7,143 nucleotides of DNA from a bacterium. Its GTDB lineage: Bacteria; Patescibacteriota; Minisyncoccia; Phycocordibacterales; JAUSIJ01. A program made the translations under genes and the position numbers. Each line of letters begins with the position of its first letter. Position 1 is the stretch's first letter. The notes below the pieces were generated by a model that made no database searches, had not been told where the DNA came from, and saw nothing but the letters and a program-made list of their open reading frames with translations. Below, piece by piece: positions 1 through 5,607 of the stretch. The stretch lies in the NCBI GenBank assembly GCA_030647855.1, contig JAUSIJ010000004.1:1-7143 (forward strand), given 5' to 3'.

Positions 1-1266
1 CGTGAGAAGTGGCGCTATTATCCCGGCAATAAACTTGCTTCCCACGCACTCGGCATTATCGGCTATCTTGATGACACGATCGGCGGCCGTTATGGGCTTG
101 AGCGCTATTATGACGACGTCCTGCAACGTAACTCTTCAATATATGCGAATTTTTTCGCAGAAATTTTTCATAGCGTTAACGATAAAGTACTGAAGAATCA
201 GAGGAGTGAGGGTGACATTGTCACTACCATTGAACCGAATGTGCAGACGCTTCTCGAAAAGGAGCTCGGCGAAATCACCAAGCGCTGGGATTCAAAATCA
301 TCCGGCGGAATAATTATTAATCCGGTAACTGGAGAAGTCTATGCCATGGCTGCGTTGCCGAACTTCGACCCAAACTCATTTAGAGACGAGCATCAGAGTG
401 TTTTTGTTAATCCTTTAATCGAGAGCGTCTACGAAATGGGTTCGATAATAAAACCGCTTACCATGGCAGCCGGTGTTGATTCCGGTGCGGTCAGCGCTAA
501 GACTCGTTATGTGGACAAGGGCTTCTTGGTGCTCAATGGCTCAAAAATATCAAATTATGACGGTAAGGGGCGCGGTGAAGTTGATATGGAAACTGTTCTT
601 AGCAAATCACTGAACACCGGAGTGGCATTTATCGTCACAAAGATGGGCAAGAGTAAATTTTCCGAATATATGCTTAATTTCGGCTTAGGGGAAGAAACTG
701 GTATAGATCTTCCCAATGAAGCGATGGGACTTGTGGAGAACTTAAAAAGTACGCGCGACATCGAGCATGCCACGGCGTCATACGGGCAGGGTATAGCGAT
801 GACGCCCATTATCACTGTGCGGGCGCTCACGGCCCTTGCCAACGGCGGCCTACTCGTTAATCCCTACTTGGTGAAACGGATTGAATATGACGTTGGTCTC
901 AAAAAAAATATTTCATCGCCGCCCGGCAAACGCGTGATCAAAGAAGAAACCGCCGAGGAAATTACACGCATGTTGGTTAAGGTGGTTGATACAGCATTGC
1001 TTGAGGGTGCGATAAAAATCGAAAATTACAGTGTGGCAGCGAAAACCGGGACGGCCCAGATTCCGGCACCGGACGGCGGCTACTATAAGGATCGCTATCT
1101 GCACTCCTTTTTTGGGTACTTTCCAGCCTATAACCCTAAATTTCTCGTCTTTCTCTATACTATTGAACCAAAAGGAGTAAACTATGCCTCACATACATTG
1201 ACGCATCCATTTGCCGCTATCACCAAATATCTGATCAGTTATTATAATCTGCCGCCGGATCGTTAG
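1..1266 (+). CDS. Class B penicillin-binding protein (FtsI/PBP2-type transpeptidase), 5' end missing
   Basis: This is a D,D-transpeptidase that cross-links peptidoglycan peptides outside the membrane, most likely for septum or cell-wall synthesis. The frame is open from base 1, so the start, the signal/anchor helix and part of the dimerisation domain lie upstream; 421 residues are visible. The first ~80 residues carry the typical end of the PBP dimerisation region (YPGN, ALGIIGY, GRYGLERYYDDVL, then GDIVTTIEPNVQ). The transpeptidase domain has all three catalytic motifs: SIIK with the nucleophile serine at bases 442-444, SLN at 607-615, and KTGT at 1042-1053. A GTG at 241 could be mistaken for the start, but homology continues well upstream of it. 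The stop lies 2 bp before murF, so the two are almost certainly co-transcribed. FtsI versus another class B PBP cannot be settled without the N-terminus; the murF neighbour favours a dcw-type ftsI. Confidence 0.93.
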   Translation, partial: REKWRYYPGNKLASHALGIIGYLDDTIGGRYGLERYYDDVLQRNSSIYANFFAEIFHSVNDKVLKNQRSEGDIVTTIEPNVQTLLEKELGEITKRWDSKSSGGIIINPVTGEVYAMAALPNFDPNSFRDEHQSVFVNPLIESVYEMGSIIKPLTMAAGVDSGAVSAKTRYVDKGFLVLNGSKISNYDGKGRGEVDMETVLSKSLNTGVAFIVTKMGKSKFSEYMLNFGLGEETGIDLPNEAMGLVENLKSTRDIEHATASYGQGIAMTPIITVRALTALANGGLLVNPYLVKRIEYDVGLKKNISSPPGKRVIKEETAEEITRMLVKVVDTALLEGAIKIENYSVAAKTGTAQIPAPDGGYYKDRYLHSFFGYFPAYNPKFLVFLYTIEPKGVNYASHTLTHPFAAITKYLISYYNLPPDR

Positions 1267-1268
1267 TT

Positions 1269-2570
1269 ATGAAAAAGTATTTAAAAAAAATTATAGTCAC
1301 CATTCTTGAGTATGAAGCGCGGATTATTCTCGCGAGGTACACGCCGCGTATCGTGGCGGTGACCGGGAGCGTAGGAAAAACCTCCACCAAGGATGCTATC
1401 TTTACGGTTCTCTCTTCGGCGTACTATGTGCGGAAGAGTGAGAAGAGCTATAACAGCGAAATAGGCATTCCCCTTACCGTAATAGGAGCTCCTAATGCGT
1501 GGTCTAATCCTCTGCTCTGGCTCCGTAATATTTTTCTCGGACTCAAGGTTATTTTTTTTCGTTCCCGCTACCCCGAGTGGCTTGTTCTTGAAGTTGGTGC
1601 TGACCGTCCTGCTGATATAAAAAATATTACTCGCTGGCTCAAGCCTGATGTAGCGGTTATTACTCGGCTAAGCAAAGTACCTGTTCATGTGGAGTTCTTC
1701 AGCTCTCCCGAGGCCGTGTTTAAGGAAAAGGGCTATCTGGCCGAAGCGCTTAAATATAATGGCGTGCTTGTTCTCAATAATGATGATGAAGATGTCTTAG
1801 CCTACCGTGAGAAAACTCAAAACACGGTATTAACATATGGTTTCCTCGAGGGGTCGGATGTACGCGCCTCGAATGATGCTGTGGTTTTTGAGAAGCAGGG
1901 CATTGCGAAAGTTCCGACTGGCATGACCTTTCGAGTTGATTACAAAGGCAACAGCGTGCCAATCACTATTTCAGGAGGGCTCGGCAAGCAGCATATCTAT
2001 CCGACGCTTGCCGCTATTGCCGTAGGACTTTCCCAGAATATCAATATGGTGAAAATGGGTGAGGCATTGAAGAAACACGTAACCCCGAAGGGCAGAATGC
2101 GCCTTATCGCTGGTGTCAAAGAGACGTTTATTATTGATGACACCTATAACTCATCCCCGGTGGCGCTCAAAGAGGCGCTCGAAACTCTCTCAAACATTCA
2201 TACGCGTAAAAGAAAAATTGCAGTGCTTGGAGATATGCTTGAGCTGGGTCGTTACTCTACCGAAGAGCACAAAAACGCAGGTAAACTTGCCTCGGTCGTG
2301 TGCGATGTTCTGGTTACCGTGGGGCTTCGCGCGCGTGATATTGCGCAGGGGGCGCTCGGTGAAGGAATGGATGAGAGTACTATTTTTCAGTTCGAAGATT
2401 CTCGCGAAGCCGGTAAATTTGTCGAGCAGCTTCTTGAGAAACGGGACATCGTGCTCGTGAAGGGATCGCAATCCATACGCATGGAGAGGGTAGTAGAGGA
2501 GATTATGGCTCATCCTGAAAAAAGTGAGAACCTGCTCGTTCGGCAAGAGGAAGAGTGGCTTAGGCGCTAA
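1269..2570 (+). CDS. murF: MurF-type ligase: UDP-N-acetylmuramoyl-tripeptide--D-alanyl-D-alanine ligase, short N-terminus
   Basis: This is a cytoplasmic ATP-dependent ligase that adds D-Ala-D-Ala to UDP-MurNAc-tripeptide, the last soluble peptidoglycan precursor step. In 433 aa it shows the Mur ligase series: P-loop TGSVGKTST (res. 32-40), YNSEIGIP (61-68), LEVGADRPADI (107-117), the His/Lys region around H140 and K154 (K154 is the likely carbamylated lysine), DDTYNSSP (290-297), GDMLELG (321-327) and VKGS (397-400). GDM.ELG and YN.(S/N)P favour MurF over MurC, D or E. The P-loop lies at residue ~32, about 75 residues earlier than in E. coli MurF, so the N-terminal UDP-substrate domain is nearly absent. 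A stop at 1245-1247 in this frame rules out an upstream extension. A hydrophobic stretch at ~75-97 (NPLLWLRNIFLGLKVIFF) could touch the membrane. It starts 2 bp after the PBP stop, with only a weak GGAT upstream, so translational coupling is likely. Confidence 0.9.
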   Translation: MKKYLKKIIVTILEYEARIILARYTPRIVAVTGSVGKTSTKDAIFTVLSSAYYVRKSEKSYNSEIGIPLTVIGAPNAWSNPLLWLRNIFLGLKVIFFRSRYPEWLVLEVGADRPADIKNITRWLKPDVAVITRLSKVPVHVEFFSSPEAVFKEKGYLAEALKYNGVLVLNNDDEDVLAYREKTQNTVLTYGFLEGSDVRASNDAVVFEKQGIAKVPTGMTFRVDYKGNSVPITISGGLGKQHIYPTLAAIAVGLSQNINMVKMGEALKKHVTPKGRMRLIAGVKETFIIDDTYNSSPVALKEALETLSNIHTRKRKIAVLGDMLELGRYSTEEHKNAGKLASVVCDVLVTVGLRARDIAQGALGEGMDESTIFQFEDSREAGKFVEQLLEKRDIVLVKGSQSIRMERVVEEIMAHPEKSENLLVRQEEEWLRR

Positions 2571-2634
2571 CTTGCTTGTTATCTCAAAGGCCAACCAATA
2601 TGAGCCGTTGGTCCGAATTTAGGACTAAAAAATT

Positions 2635-2665
2635 AAGACCCCTTGATGTAATCGCAGGGTCTTTT
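2635..2665. terminator. Bidirectional intrinsic terminator between convergent genes
   Basis: AAGACCC (2635-2641) pairs with GGGTCTT (2657-2663), and an inner GAT/ATC pair extends the stem. The + strand runs into TTTT at 2662-2665. On the - strand the stem is followed by TTAATTTTTT (complement of 2625-2634). It therefore suits both murF (+) and the small - strand gene. It is flanked by a direct repeat GGACTAAA (2622-2629 and 2666-2673). Confidence 0.75.
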
Positions 2666-2693
2666 GGACTAAATGAACGACTGAACCGAAATG

Positions 2694-2894
2694 CTATTCG
2701 TCGTCGTTCTTGCCCGAGTGCCGATGGCCACGCGGAGTGCCGTCCTGGTTGAACCAGGTTGGCCCGAGGACCTTGTCTAAAGCACCTCGGACATCACCAC
2801 CGCTTTGGCGATAGTGCTCCTGGTACTGCTGCCTCTCTTGGTCGTTGAGAGAGTTGAACGCCGTGTCCTCTTCCTTTTCAGAGCGGTATGACAT
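2694..2894 (-). CDS. Small hydrophilic protein of unknown function (66 aa)
   Basis: I do not recognise this protein. It is 66 aa, very polar and charged, with no membrane segment, and starts MSYRSEKEED. A middle part rich in Q, E and R (LNDQERQQYQEHYRQ) looks helical, and the tail is Gly/His/Asp rich (GHRHSGKNDDE). The frame is open 23 codons further upstream, but the start at 2894 is chosen because AAAGGAGC (complement of 2901-2908) sits 7 nt before that ATG. A TATGCT-like -10 lies about 28 bp upstream of the start. The gene ends TAG just before the bidirectional terminator shared with murF. Good translation signals and its own transcription unit support a real gene. Confidence 0.7.
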   Translation of the reverse strand: MSYRSEKEEDTAFNSLNDQERQQYQEHYRQSGGDVRGALDKVLGPTWFNQDGTPRGHRHSGKNDDE

Positions 2895-2900
2895 AAAAGA

Positions 2901-2908
2901 GCTCCTTT
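2901..2908 (-). promoter_or_regulatory. Ribosome binding site fixing the start of the 66-aa protein
   Basis: AAAGGAGC read on the - strand, 7 nt before the ATG at 2894. The further upstream start codon at 2963 has no comparable site. Confidence 0.75.
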
Positions 2909-2918
2909 CATGCTCAAC

Positions 2919-2928
2919 GATAGCATAT
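2919..2928 (-). promoter_or_regulatory. Putative -10 region for the 66-aa protein gene
   Basis: ATATGCTATC on the - strand, about 20 bp before the Shine-Dalgarno site. The identical 10-mer occurs upstream of the tRNA-Glu gene (3189-3198). No good -35 box is seen at the usual spacing, so the call is weak. Confidence 0.35.
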
Positions 2929-3106
2929 AATTGTAGTGTTGTCCAGTATTTTTTTAGAACCACAGAAAACCCCTACAAATAAAGAGTTTTATATAATCAG
3001 ATAAAAAGATGACACTTCTCTCCAGAAACTTTTCAGAACTTATATTTCTTGAAAAACAAAAACAAAATTACTGTCTTATTTCAAAAAGTCGTTTTATCGC
3101 AATGTG

Positions 3107-3178
3107 TGACCCTACGGGGAATCGAACCCCGGTTTTGAGCTTGAGAAGCTCACGTCCTAGCCGCTAGACGATAGGGCC
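3107..3178 (-). tRNA. tRNA-Glu (anticodon CTC)
   Basis: A 72-nt cloverleaf read on the - strand. The acceptor GGCCCTA pairs with TAGGGTC (one G-T pair). The D arm is GTCT...AGGAC, the anticodon stem TGAGC/GCTCA has loop TTCTCAA, and the T arm CGGGG/CCCCG has loop TTCGATT. The discriminator is A. The third to fifth loop bases give anticodon CTC (complement of 3143-3145), which reads GAG. CCA is not encoded, so it must be added after transcription. The overall sequence matches bacterial tRNA-Glu (TCGTCTAG near the 5' end). It stands alone between two protein genes. Confidence 0.95.
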
Positions 3179-3188
3179 AAATTGTGAG

Positions 3189-3198
3189 GATAGCATAT
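3189..3198 (-). promoter_or_regulatory. Putative -10 region for tRNA-Glu
   Basis: On the - strand, TGATATGCTATCC lies 11-14 bp before the mature tRNA 5' end. It has a TG one base before TATGCT (extended -10 form). It shares ATATGCTATC with the 66-aa gene upstream region. No clear -35 is present. Confidence 0.4.
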
Positions 3199-3260
3199 CA
3201 TTTTTGTGGAAATTAAAAAATTAGTATTAATCGAGATCTGAATTTTGCAAAAAATTCATC

Positions 3261-3289
3261 TTGACTATCTCTAGAAAGTTAAGTATTAA
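3261..3289 (+). promoter_or_regulatory. Sigma-70-type promoter for the region-4 protein gene
   Basis: TTGACT (3261-3266), a 17-bp spacer and TATTAA (3284-3289), about 30 bp before the GTG start. The word AGTATTAAT that contains this -10 also occurs at 3223-3231, which may be a second start site or chance in AT-rich DNA. Confidence 0.7.
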
Positions 3290-3307
3290 TATAGAAGAAA
3301 TTATCAC

Positions 3308-3314
3308 AAGGAGG
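3308..3314 (+). promoter_or_regulatory. Strong ribosome binding site before a GTG start
   Basis: AAGGAGG, then a 5-nt spacer, then GTG at 3320. This decides the start of the sigma region 4 protein. Confidence 0.85.
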
Positions 3315-3319
3315 TTGTA

Positions 3320-3949
3320 GTGGAAGCACCGAGAAGCGAAGGAAGGGAGGATCTGAGGCTAGAATTACGCGTAAAGAACAGCGTGCTCTGGCACGCTATC
3401 TATGACCGGTATGAATCGATTAGCAATTTTTGCCGGCAAATGCACCAATACGGCTTTAAATTTCGCCCCTCTGACATCGGTGACCTTATCAACTTTAAAG
3501 CCTCTCCCCTTGACCGTGGTGGCGAGTATTCAGAGCGGTGTCTCGATCTCGAGAGCGCTCTTGGGATTGATGTTGAGGAGCTTTTTCCTCGGGAGCTTTA
3601 TGAGAAGATCAAGGTCAGCAAGCAGGTCATCGAGATTGATTCTGTGGCTGCTCTACCGACGGTAGTTCGCCGACACATGGAAGCTCTTCCTGCCCCAGCT
3701 GAGGAAAGCCCCGTGGTGAGGGCGATTGCTAGCGAACTTCGGGAACAGCTCGAGCGTGCTCTCAAAACACTGAAGCATCGGGAAAGGGAAGTTCTCCGAC
3801 TTCGGTATGGTATTGACTGTGAACCACACACTCTGGAACAAGTCGGAAAAATTTTCAATGTTAGCAAGGAGGTCATTCGTCAGGTTGAGATGCGAGCTAT
3901 CCGAAAACTTCAACACCCCAGTCGGGCAAGAAAAATTGAGTATCTTTAA
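3320..3949 (+). CDS. Sigma-70 region 4 protein with XRE-like N-terminus, lacking regions 2 and 3
   Basis: This is a probable transcription regulator or partial sigma factor of 209 aa with a GTG start. Residues ~140-205 are an unmistakable RpoD-type region 4: LKHREREVLRLRYGID (151-166), then HTLEQVGKIF and NVSKEVIRQVEMRAIRKL with HPSR. This part would bind the -35 box and the RNA polymerase beta flap. Nothing resembles region 2 (the -10 binding, core-binding part) or region 3. Instead residues ~15-95 (ELRVKNSVLWHAIYDRY, then SNFCRQMHQYGFKFRPSDIG, ending LGIDVEELFP) resemble an XRE/Cro-like helix-turn-helix with the usual LF.P ending; this is a pattern match by eye. A charged linker (~96-135) joins the two. 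It has its own promoter and terminator. It could be a -35 adaptor, a split-sigma partner or a phage-type regulator; the target is unknown. Confidence 0.85.
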   Translation: MEAPRSEGREDLRLELRVKNSVLWHAIYDRYESISNFCRQMHQYGFKFRPSDIGDLINFKASPLDRGGEYSERCLDLESALGIDVEELFPRELYEKIKVSKQVIEIDSVAALPTVVRRHMEALPAPAEESPVVRAIASELREQLERALKTLKHREREVLRLRYGIDCEPHTLEQVGKIFNVSKEVIRQVEMRAIRKLQHPSRARKIEYL

Positions 3950-3973
3950 GCCATGCGCTCCGCGTGGCTTTTT
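3948..3973 (+). terminator. Intrinsic terminator overlapping the stop codon of the region-4 protein
   Basis: AAGCCATGCG (3948-3957), loop CTC, then CGCGTGGCTT (3961-3970) form a 10-bp stem with one T-G pair, followed by further T residues to 3973. The first two bases of the stem are the last two of the TAA stop. The next promoter begins 2 bp later. Confidence 0.85.
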
Positions 3974-3974
3974 A

Positions 3975-4002
3975 TTGCCAAGTTCCATCAGGCATTTATA
4001 AT
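3975..4002 (+). promoter_or_regulatory. Promoter for the DNA glycosylase gene (leaderless arrangement)
   Basis: TTGCCA (3975-3980), a 16-bp spacer and a perfect TATAAT (3997-4002). Transcription should begin close to 4009, where an in-frame GTG lies. Confidence 0.75.
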
Positions 4003-4008
4003 GCAGTT

Positions 4009-4533
4009 GTGGCTAAAGTCTTATCAAAAAAATTTTTCGCTCGTCCGGCGCTTAAGGTTGCCAAAGACTTGGTAGGGAACTACCTAGTACAAAGGTCGAA
4101 AGAGGGAATCAGGCGCTATAAGATTACAGAGGTAGAGGCCTATACCGGGCCGCACGATCTCGCTTGTCATGGTGCTCGTGGTTTAACCGCGCGTACCAAA
4201 GCCCTGTTTGGTGAGCCAGGCCACTTTTATGTATACTTCGTGTATGGTATGTACCACATGCTCAATATTGTGACAGAAAAAAATGGCTATCCGGCTGCCG
4301 TTCTTATAAGAGGAGTAGAAGGAATTAGCGGTCCCGGGAGAGTCACAAAAAAGCTCTCGATAGACAAGCGATTTAATGCTAAAAGAGCTCGGCCAGTAGC
4401 GGGACTTTGGTTTGAATATAACGGATCGCAAATTTTTAAAATAAGCCGCATGCCTCGGATCGGCGTTCAATATGCCGGGCCTGTCTGGTCTGCCAAACCC
4501 TACAGATTTCTCCTGAATTCACCCGCACACTAA
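4009..4533 (+). CDS. 3-methyladenine DNA glycosylase, AAG/MPG family
   Basis: This is a DNA repair enzyme that flips out and excises alkylated purines (3-methyladenine, hypoxanthine), leaving an abasic site. The 174-aa protein shows the family core. KFFARPALKVAKDLVGNYLV is at the N-terminus. TEVEAYTGPHD follows, with E43 matching human AAG catalytic Glu125 and Y45 matching Tyr127. CHG has H54 (human His136). FYVYFVYGMY has Y79 (human Tyr162, the intercalating residue). GPGR and PRIG come later. The frame is open back to a GTG at 3964, but that lies inside the previous terminator and upstream of the promoter. I chose GTG 4009, 6 bp after the TATAAT, which gives the usual family N-terminus; it has no Shine-Dalgarno, so the mRNA is probably leaderless. 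The last codons (PAH, stop) lie in the left arm of the inverted-repeat element, so the C-terminus may have been altered by it. Confidence 0.88.
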   Translation: MAKVLSKKFFARPALKVAKDLVGNYLVQRSKEGIRRYKITEVEAYTGPHDLACHGARGLTARTKALFGEPGHFYVYFVYGMYHMLNIVTEKNGYPAAVLIRGVEGISGPGRVTKKLSIDKRFNAKRARPVAGLWFEYNGSQIFKISRMPRIGVQYAGPVWSAKPYRFLLNSPAH

Positions 4534-4658
4534 GTTTGTTCATGCAATAAGTTGCAGAGTCGAAGCTCTTAATTGATTCAAGACATGGGAATAGATGAGA
4601 AACAACCGATGTTATTTAAAATAAATTGCTGCAACCTGACCCAACTTAGTGTGCGGGT
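4521..4658. repeat. 138-bp MITE/REP-like element with inverted repeat ends
   Basis: A perfect 16-bp inverted repeat, ACCCGCACACTAAGTT (4521-4536) and its complement (4643-4658), bounds the segment. The homology extends inward: TGTTCA versus GGGTCA, then GTTGCAG (4551-4557) and CTGCAAC (4629-4635), with 8 versus 1 unmatched bases between. The whole can fold into one long stem-loop on either strand. It sits exactly between the 3' ends of two convergent genes, overlaps the glycosylase stop codon and abuts the T-tract of the other gene's terminator. No clear target duplication flanks it and it carries no gene. It may be a non-autonomous transposon, a REP/BIME pair moved by a Y1/RAYT transposase, or a structured 3' region. 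Confidence 0.65.
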
Positions 4659-4685
4659 AAAAAAAGGCAGGAAATTAATCCTGCC
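4659..4685 (-). terminator. Intrinsic terminator of the 74-aa protein gene, stop codon in the loop
   Basis: On the - strand GGCAGGA (4685-4679), loop TTAATT and TCCTGCC (4672-4666) form a perfect 7-bp stem followed by seven T (4665-4659). The TAA stop codon (4677-4675) lies within the hairpin loop. Confidence 0.9.
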
Positions 4686-4899
4686 CGTACCCGTTCATGA
4701 AGCTTGCGCTCATGCCCGGAAAAAGAAACCGCTCCTCCCGCGCCGCTTTGCGTCTGCCAAGCTCTGCTTCAATCTGCTCGCGCAGAACGCATTGACTCGG
4801 AGTTTCCGCCTTGATCCGTTCAAGGTCGATCTCCGGAGCATTCGCTATGAGCGAGCGGGGGAGCGAAAGGTGCTGCCCGAGTAACGTAGCTTCAGTCAT
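4675..4899 (-). CDS. Small protein of unknown function (74 aa)
   Basis: I do not recognise this protein. It begins MTEATLLGQHLSLPRS, has a charged helical middle (APEIDLERIKAE, then CVLREQIEAELGRRKAAREER) and ends in an aromatic, Gly-rich tail (FLFPGMSASFMNGYGQD). There is no membrane segment. An in-frame ATG also lies at 4911, but GGAGG with a 5-nt spacer precedes the ATG at 4899, so the shorter form is preferred. A consensus promoter begins 33 bp upstream and a perfect terminator overlaps the stop, so this is a self-contained transcription unit and very likely real. Transcripts from yqeY, on the same strand upstream, may also run into it because no terminator is seen between them. The opposite-strand open frame over the same bases has no such signals. 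Confidence 0.75.
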   Translation of the reverse strand: MTEATLLGQHLSLPRSLIANAPEIDLERIKAETPSQCVLREQIEAELGRRKAAREERFLFPGMSASFMNGYGQD

Positions 4900-4931
4900 G
4901 ACTGCCTCCATGCGGTAAGGGTTCTATAGCT

Positions 4932-4959
4932 ATTATAGCACAGTTGAGTTATCTGTCAA
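4932..4959 (-). promoter_or_regulatory. Consensus promoter for the 74-aa protein gene
   Basis: On the - strand, TTGACA (4959-4954), a 16-bp spacer and TATAAT (4937-4932), both perfect hexamers, with TGTGC just before the -10 (extended -10 feature). The predicted start is near 4925. Confidence 0.88.
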
Positions 4960-4985
4960 GTAGCTGGGGTAACAGTTACTTTGGG

Positions 4986-5441
4986 CTACGTCAGTGCTTG
5001 TGCGACCACCTCTTTGACGTCATTGCCGTCAGCTTTTCCTTTGAGCTCCTGCATGACTGAGCCCATGAGCTTGCCCATACCGCTTTTGTCGGTGATGCCA
5101 AGTTCTTGTTTCTTCTTCTCCACGACCGCTCTAATATCTTCGCGCGACATCATCTGCGGCAGGTAGGTTTCTAAATAGCCGAGCTCCGTCTCCTCGCTTT
5201 TGGCCAAATCCTCGCGACCCGCCATGCGGAACTGTTCTATTGATTCTTTTCTCTGCTTGGCTTGTCGTCTGATGACCGAGAGAGCATCTTCGTCAGACAA
5301 CTCTTCGTTAGGTTTGCGTCTTTTTGCCACCAGTTCGTTGACAAAAGCGGCGACAAGACTTCTCAAGACCTCAACTTTAATGCTTTCCTTGGCAAGCATG
5401 GCCACTGTCAGCTCTTTTTTAATATCTGTCTGGATACTCAT
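4986..5441 (-). CDS. yqeY: YqeY / GatB-tail domain protein
   Basis: This is a cytoplasmic all-helical protein of the GatB_Yqey family, related to the tRNA-binding tail of GatB/GatE amidotransferases. Free-standing copies are thought to act in tRNA-linked metabolism, but their exact role is unsettled. At 151 aa it has the normal family length and full domain: LRSLVAAFVNELVAKRR (26-42), DEDALSVIRRQAKQRKESIE (50-69), GREDL (75-79), YLPQMMS (93-99), GMGKLMGSVM (121-130) and GKADG (135-139). The ATG at 5441 is followed by MSIQTDIKKEL, the usual start. The -10 box TATGAT lies only 8 bp before the ATG and there is no Shine-Dalgarno, so the mRNA is probably leaderless. It is divergent from rmuC; the 74-aa gene lies downstream on the same strand. 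Confidence 0.92.
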   Translation of the reverse strand: MSIQTDIKKELTVAMLAKESIKVEVLRSLVAAFVNELVAKRRKPNEELSDEDALSVIRRQAKQRKESIEQFRMAGREDLAKSEETELGYLETYLPQMMSREDIRAVVEKKKQELGITDKSGMGKLMGSVMQELKGKADGNDVKEVVAQALT

Positions 5442-5449
5442 ATCCGTAT

Positions 5450-5477
5450 ATCATAGCCCAGCACCTTTTTTTCTCAA
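5450..5477 (-). promoter_or_regulatory. Promoter for yqeY, abutting the start codon
   Basis: On the - strand, TTGAGA (5477-5472), a 16-bp spacer and TATGAT (5455-5450). Transcription is expected at about 5443, within 2 nt of the ATG at 5441. Confidence 0.7.
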
Positions 5478-5568
5478 AATATTAAACCAAGACGAGAGTT
5501 TGAGTATTTGTTCATTCTTCCGGCTAATTTTCAAATGATATTTGGTGGGAAAAAGAGAGCCGGGTCAA

Positions 5569-5597
5569 TTGGTATCGTCAAGGCTGCTTGCTATAAT
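5569..5597 (+). promoter_or_regulatory. Promoter for rmuC, very close to the start codon
   Basis: TTGGTA (5569-5574), a 17-bp spacer and TATAAT (5592-5597), preceded by TTGC. Transcription is expected at about 5604, only ~4 nt before the ATG at 5608. The ~90 bp between this and the yqeY promoter hold no other recognisable element. Confidence 0.72.
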
Positions 5598-5607
5598 GGG
5601 TCTACCT

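Noticed and set aside
241..243. GTG as the start of the penicillin-binding protein
   Set aside because: The frame is open to base 1, and the upstream residues (YPGN, GRYGLE) are typical PBP sequence.
3000..3106. AT-rich stretch downstream of tRNA-Glu as a terminator or gene
   Set aside because: It is T-rich on the - strand but has no stable hairpin, and no frame with a ribosome binding site was found.
3107..3178. tRNA-Glu with anticodon TTC
   Set aside because: TTC is present in the anticodon loop but one base off. The stem TGAGC/GCTCA fixes the 7-nt loop TTCTCAA and the anticodon CTC.
4573..4884. Open frame of 103 codons on the + strand
   Set aside because: It crosses the inverted-repeat element and lies opposite the 74-aa - strand gene, which has promoter, RBS and terminator. 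The + frame has none of these.
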